A DNA stretch of 64,000 nt from NCBI RefSeq assembly GCF_004217335.1, contig NZ_SHMP01000009.1:124001-188000 (forward strand), written 5' to 3'. Shown here in pieces: positions 61,500-64,000 of the stretch. A program made the position numbers and the translations under genes. This DNA is from Natrinema hispanicum (lineage in GTDB: Archaea > Halobacteriota > Halobacteria > Halobacteriales > Natrialbaceae). Below the pieces are notes generated by a model that saw only the letters and a list, made by a program, of their open reading frames with translations, was not told the DNA's origin and ran no database searches. Each line of letters begins with the position of its first letter. Position 1 is the first letter of the stretch.

Positions 61500-61859
61500 T
61501 CACTCGTCTGCTTGGTCGTCGAACTGGATTAGCTCTCGTTCCTCAAGTTGCATGAGGAAGTGAGCAAGCGTTTCGTTGACTGGTTCGACACGATTGGCGT
61601 CGTGTTCTTCGGCGACGATCGATGCGATCTCAGAGACGGTATGATCGCCGTCGCAGTGGCGCCAAACAGTCGTACCGATTGGATCCAGCGTGAGTTCGCG
61701 TTCACGGCTTGTCCCGAAGAGGTCGAACAGGAACTGGTCGAGTCGATTCCGTGGGGATTTCGTCCACGTGATCGTGACTCGTCGGTCGCCATCACTGATC
61801 GTTACTTCCCAGTCGTCCGTGGTTTGTGTCGGGATAGCATTCGGCGCATGCGTGCTCAT
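61500..61859 (-). CDS. PqqD-family (RRE-like) protein
   Basis: 119 residues from MSTHAPNAIPTQTTDDWEVT (61859). The C-terminal PqqD winged-helix pattern is LTLDPIGTTVWRHCDGDHTV, SEIASIVAEEHDAN and FLMQLEERELIQF. Its ATG overlaps the OPT stop by four bases, so it is translated with the transporter. PqqD proteins usually bind peptides or RiPP precursors, but no radical-SAM maturase or precursor peptide gene is visible here. A peptide-sensing role for the transporter is possible. Confidence 0.83.
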   Translation of the reverse strand: MSTHAPNAIPTQTTDDWEVTISDGDRRVTITWTKSPRNRLDQFLFDLFGTSRERELTLDPIGTTVWRHCDGDHTVSEIASIVAEEHDANRVEPVNETLAHFLMQLEERELIQFDDQADE

Positions 61860-63829
61860 GTATCGACCGTTTGGGGCCCGCGGAGGACACCGACAGTGAA
61901 GATTCCGACGAGGGCGACAAGAGCCACAACGCCAAGGATCGTCTGTGTTTCGGCGCCGAACCCTAATGGGAACGGTGCACCGCTGGCCGCGCCGATCTCG
62001 AGGATGTAGAGCGCGCCGATGACGATCCCCATGATCGCTTCGCCGGTGATCAGCCCAGCAGCGATAATCCGTCCCCGGTAGGTTGTATGTTCCTCGACGG
62101 TGCCGTCCTCGTCGTCGTTCCGCGCGACGTACCAGTCGATTCCAGCACGGAGCAGGCCGCCCAAGAAGATCGGCGTCGCGAGCGTGATCGGAAGGTAGAT
62201 TCCGACTGCGAAAGGCAACACTGGGACGTCCATGAGGATCAAGACGATCGCAAAGACGGCGCCAATGAGGATCATCCCCCATTGGGCGGTTCCAGTGAGA
62301 ACGCCTTCAGAGATCAGTGCCATCATCCCCGCCTGTGGTGCGGGAATTGTCTCGCTCCCAATGCCGTACGCCTGATGGAAGAAAGACAGTACCCAGCCCG
62401 CAAAGAGGGCAGAGATTGCGATCCCAATCATCTGTGCGATCTGCTGGTTGCGTGGCGTCGCACCGAGAAGATAGCCGGTCTTCAGGTCCTGTGAGGTGTC
62501 GCCTGCGACTGCCGCAGCGATCGCGACGACTGAGGCCGTGACAAGTACCACGACAGGATCGGTCACGCCGGTCGACTTCAGTGCTAGCGCGGCGATCAGG
62601 ATCGTCGCAACGGCCATCCCGGAGACGGGGTTCGACGAACTCCCCACAACCCCAACCAGATATGCGGAGACAGCAACGAAGAGGAATGTGGCAGCGACAG
62701 CGATGACCCCGCCCAACAGTCCGACTTGAACCTGTGGGATTGCGACCAACGCGAGCGCGATCACGGCAGCCCCGATAACGACGAGCTTCATCGGGAGATC
62801 TCGCTGCGTTCGCCGCTGTTGCTCCGTTTCAGTCGTCGCGGAGCCGCGAAGATCAGCCATGGCTGTTGCGAGCGCATCGCGGATCGTCCCGCTCATCGAA
62901 AGAATCGCATAGAACCCGCCGACGATCATCGCGCCTGCACCGACGTAGCGGATGTACTCGTCCCAGACTGCGTTCGCCTGCGTCATAAGCGTCGCGTCGG
63001 CGGCCGCCTCCGGAACGAAGCCGCCCGTAATGAGCAGCGGGATTAACATCATCCAGGCGATCAACCCGCCGCCGAACACGTAGCCAGCAATCTTTGGACC
63101 GATGATGTATCCCACGCCGATCAGTGCGGGAGTGAAATCGCCACCGATGGCGAATCCACGAGTCTGACCCGCCGAAAAGGCCGTCTGAATGGTCGTCTTG
63201 AACGCAGCCATCCCGCTAGCCGGCCACATATAGACGAAACTCACGAGAAAGCCAAGCGATATGAGCTTTACGCCCCCCTCGCCCTGTGAGCCAGCTTCGA
63301 GAACGTCTGCACACGCAGTCCCCTCCGGATAGGGGAGTTCCTCGTGTTTGTCGACAATGAGATATCGACGCATCGGGATCATAAAGAGAATCCCAAGTAG
63401 TCCGCCCAGAACTGCGACCGCTGCGGTTCCGGCAATGTCGATAGGTTGATCAAGGAACGTGACGCCAGCGATTGTAAAGATCACGCCGGCCGCCAGCGCC
63501 TCTCCCGCGGACGTCATCGTCTGGACGATATTGTTCTCGAGGATCGTCCCGCCGATACCGGCGTTGCGAAGTGCGTAAAACACGCCCATGCTGATGACCG
63601 CAGCTGGGATCGAGGCGCTGATCGTCATTCCCGACCGCATCCCGAGATACATGTTCGCGGTCAACAGCACCACGTTGAGCGCGAGACCGATCAGGACTGC
63701 CTTGATCGTGAGTTCTGTGACGCTTTTCCCAGCGGGGACGGTTGGAGACGGGCCGTCTCTCGCTGTCTGTTCATTCGCTGTGCGACTGTCGTTCGACGCG
63801 ATTGTATCTTCCGATGGTCCGTGAGACAT
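61856..63829 (-). CDS. OPT-family oligopeptide transporter
   Basis: 657 residues with about 14-16 membrane helices. Features are the first helices TELTIKAVLIGLALNVVLLT and ANMYLGMRSGMTISASIPAA, the cytosolic PYPEGTACADVLEAGSQGE loop and the VLPFAVGIYLPITLATPIFL helix. OPT proteins import small peptides or metal chelates by proton symport. A long polar N-terminus precedes the first helix. Downstream genes encode a PqqD-like protein and a D-glutamate-cyclase-like enzyme. Confidence 0.94.
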   Translation of the reverse strand: MSHGPSEDTIASNDSRTANEQTARDGPSPTVPAGKSVTELTIKAVLIGLALNVVLLTANMYLGMRSGMTISASIPAAVISMGVFYALRNAGIGGTILENNIVQTMTSAGEALAAGVIFTIAGVTFLDQPIDIAGTAAVAVLGGLLGILFMIPMRRYLIVDKHEELPYPEGTACADVLEAGSQGEGGVKLISLGFLVSFVYMWPASGMAAFKTTIQTAFSAGQTRGFAIGGDFTPALIGVGYIIGPKIAGYVFGGGLIAWMMLIPLLITGGFVPEAAADATLMTQANAVWDEYIRYVGAGAMIVGGFYAILSMSGTIRDALATAMADLRGSATTETEQQRRTQRDLPMKLVVIGAAVIALALVAIPQVQVGLLGGVIAVAATFLFVAVSAYLVGVVGSSSNPVSGMAVATILIAALALKSTGVTDPVVVLVTASVVAIAAAVAGDTSQDLKTGYLLGATPRNQQIAQMIGIAISALFAGWVLSFFHQAYGIGSETIPAPQAGMMALISEGVLTGTAQWGMILIGAVFAIVLILMDVPVLPFAVGIYLPITLATPIFLGGLLRAGIDWYVARNDDEDGTVEEHTTYRGRIIAAGLITGEAIMGIVIGALYILEIGAASGAPFPLGFGAETQTILGVVALVALVGIFTVGVLRGPQTVDT

Positions 63830-64000
63830 GTTCGAATCAGGCGGCCGTCCTCGTCACCCAGTGCCAAAAAACAACTTGAGTGTCACAGCGGAGGGAATTT
63901 CCGTGGTGATGCACCGAGTTCGTGGGAAAGCGGTTCCGCGTTCAGGATTGGTGTAGTCAGTTGCAGTTATAAATACAGAGCGTTCTTCGGAAACGGATTG
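63830..64000. other. Upstream region of OPT operon
   Basis: 171 bases to the window edge. It should contain the promoter of the OPT gene on the minus strand; ATAAATAC-type A/T stretch lies near 63968-63977. No gene is seen. Confidence 0.4.

Noticed and set aside
1..64000. Replication origin (orc1/cdc6 with ORB repeats)
   Set aside because: No Orc1/Cdc6 or Rep gene and no ORB-like repeat set was seen.

Overview
The window looks like haloarchaeal (class Halobacteria) DNA. The predicted proteins are very acidic. The mobile elements are of ISH8, ISH3, IS5-like and IS6/ISH type. There is an archaeal EF-1alpha, a Tat-lipoprotein solute-binding protein, HTH-10, HalOD1 and HVO_A0114-type proteins, and promoters with TATA boxes close to start codons. 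No rRNA, tRNA or CRISPR array was recognised. The many insertion sequences, gene fragments, toxin-antitoxin modules and catabolic operons suggest an accessory replicon or genomic island rather than a core chromosome segment; that is an inference.

Layout. 0-8 kb: the 5' end of an IclR regulator, a beta-keto-acid cleavage enzyme, an SDR, and a sugar-type ABC importer (binding protein, double ATPase, permease) with a truncated second copy of the binding protein. 8-20 kb: an SDR, an aldehyde dehydrogenase, an amidohydrolase with a MIP18/PaaD-like protein and a UspA protein, an acetyl-CoA-synthetase-like ligase, an MFS transporter and a flavoprotein NADH dehydrogenase-like protein. Two intact-looking insertion sequences with target duplications interrupt this part. 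20-24 kb: a paralogous aldehyde dehydrogenase next to a 3' scrap of a second ligase gene, a gamma-carbonic-anhydrase-like protein and an ISH3-type element. 24-34 kb: two IclR regulators flank an amidohydrolase, a Rieske protein, a small acidic protein and a 959-residue FAD/Fe-S oxidase, followed by etfBA. This reads as one oxidation pathway with its own electron-transfer route. 34-44 kb: a cupin, a class III aminotransferase, an APC permease and two aldehyde dehydrogenases among decayed transposases. 44-49 kb: an Lrp regulator, a CoA transferase, a glutaryl-CoA-dehydrogenase-like enzyme, glutamate dehydrogenase and a tiny zinc-ribbon gene.

49-60 kb is a mosaic of broken genes: IS6 relics, a histidine-kinase stub fused against a frameshifted Mrr-like nuclease, a frameshifted TumE-like toxin with its intact partner, three pieces of one unidentified locus, an IS1341/IS200-type relic with an orphan right end, and a row of five hairpins. 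Intact genes inside it are a stand-alone EF-1alpha, a zinc-finger miniprotein, an HTH-10 regulator divergent from an FAD monooxygenase, a VapBC pair and an ArdC-like/HalOD1 pair. 60-64 kb holds a D-glutamate-cyclase-like protein and an OPT transporter translationally coupled to a PqqD-like protein.

Together the intact genes describe a heterotroph that takes up sugars, amino acids and peptides and oxidises aldehydes, CoA thioesters and possibly ring compounds. The exact substrates cannot be read from the sequence.
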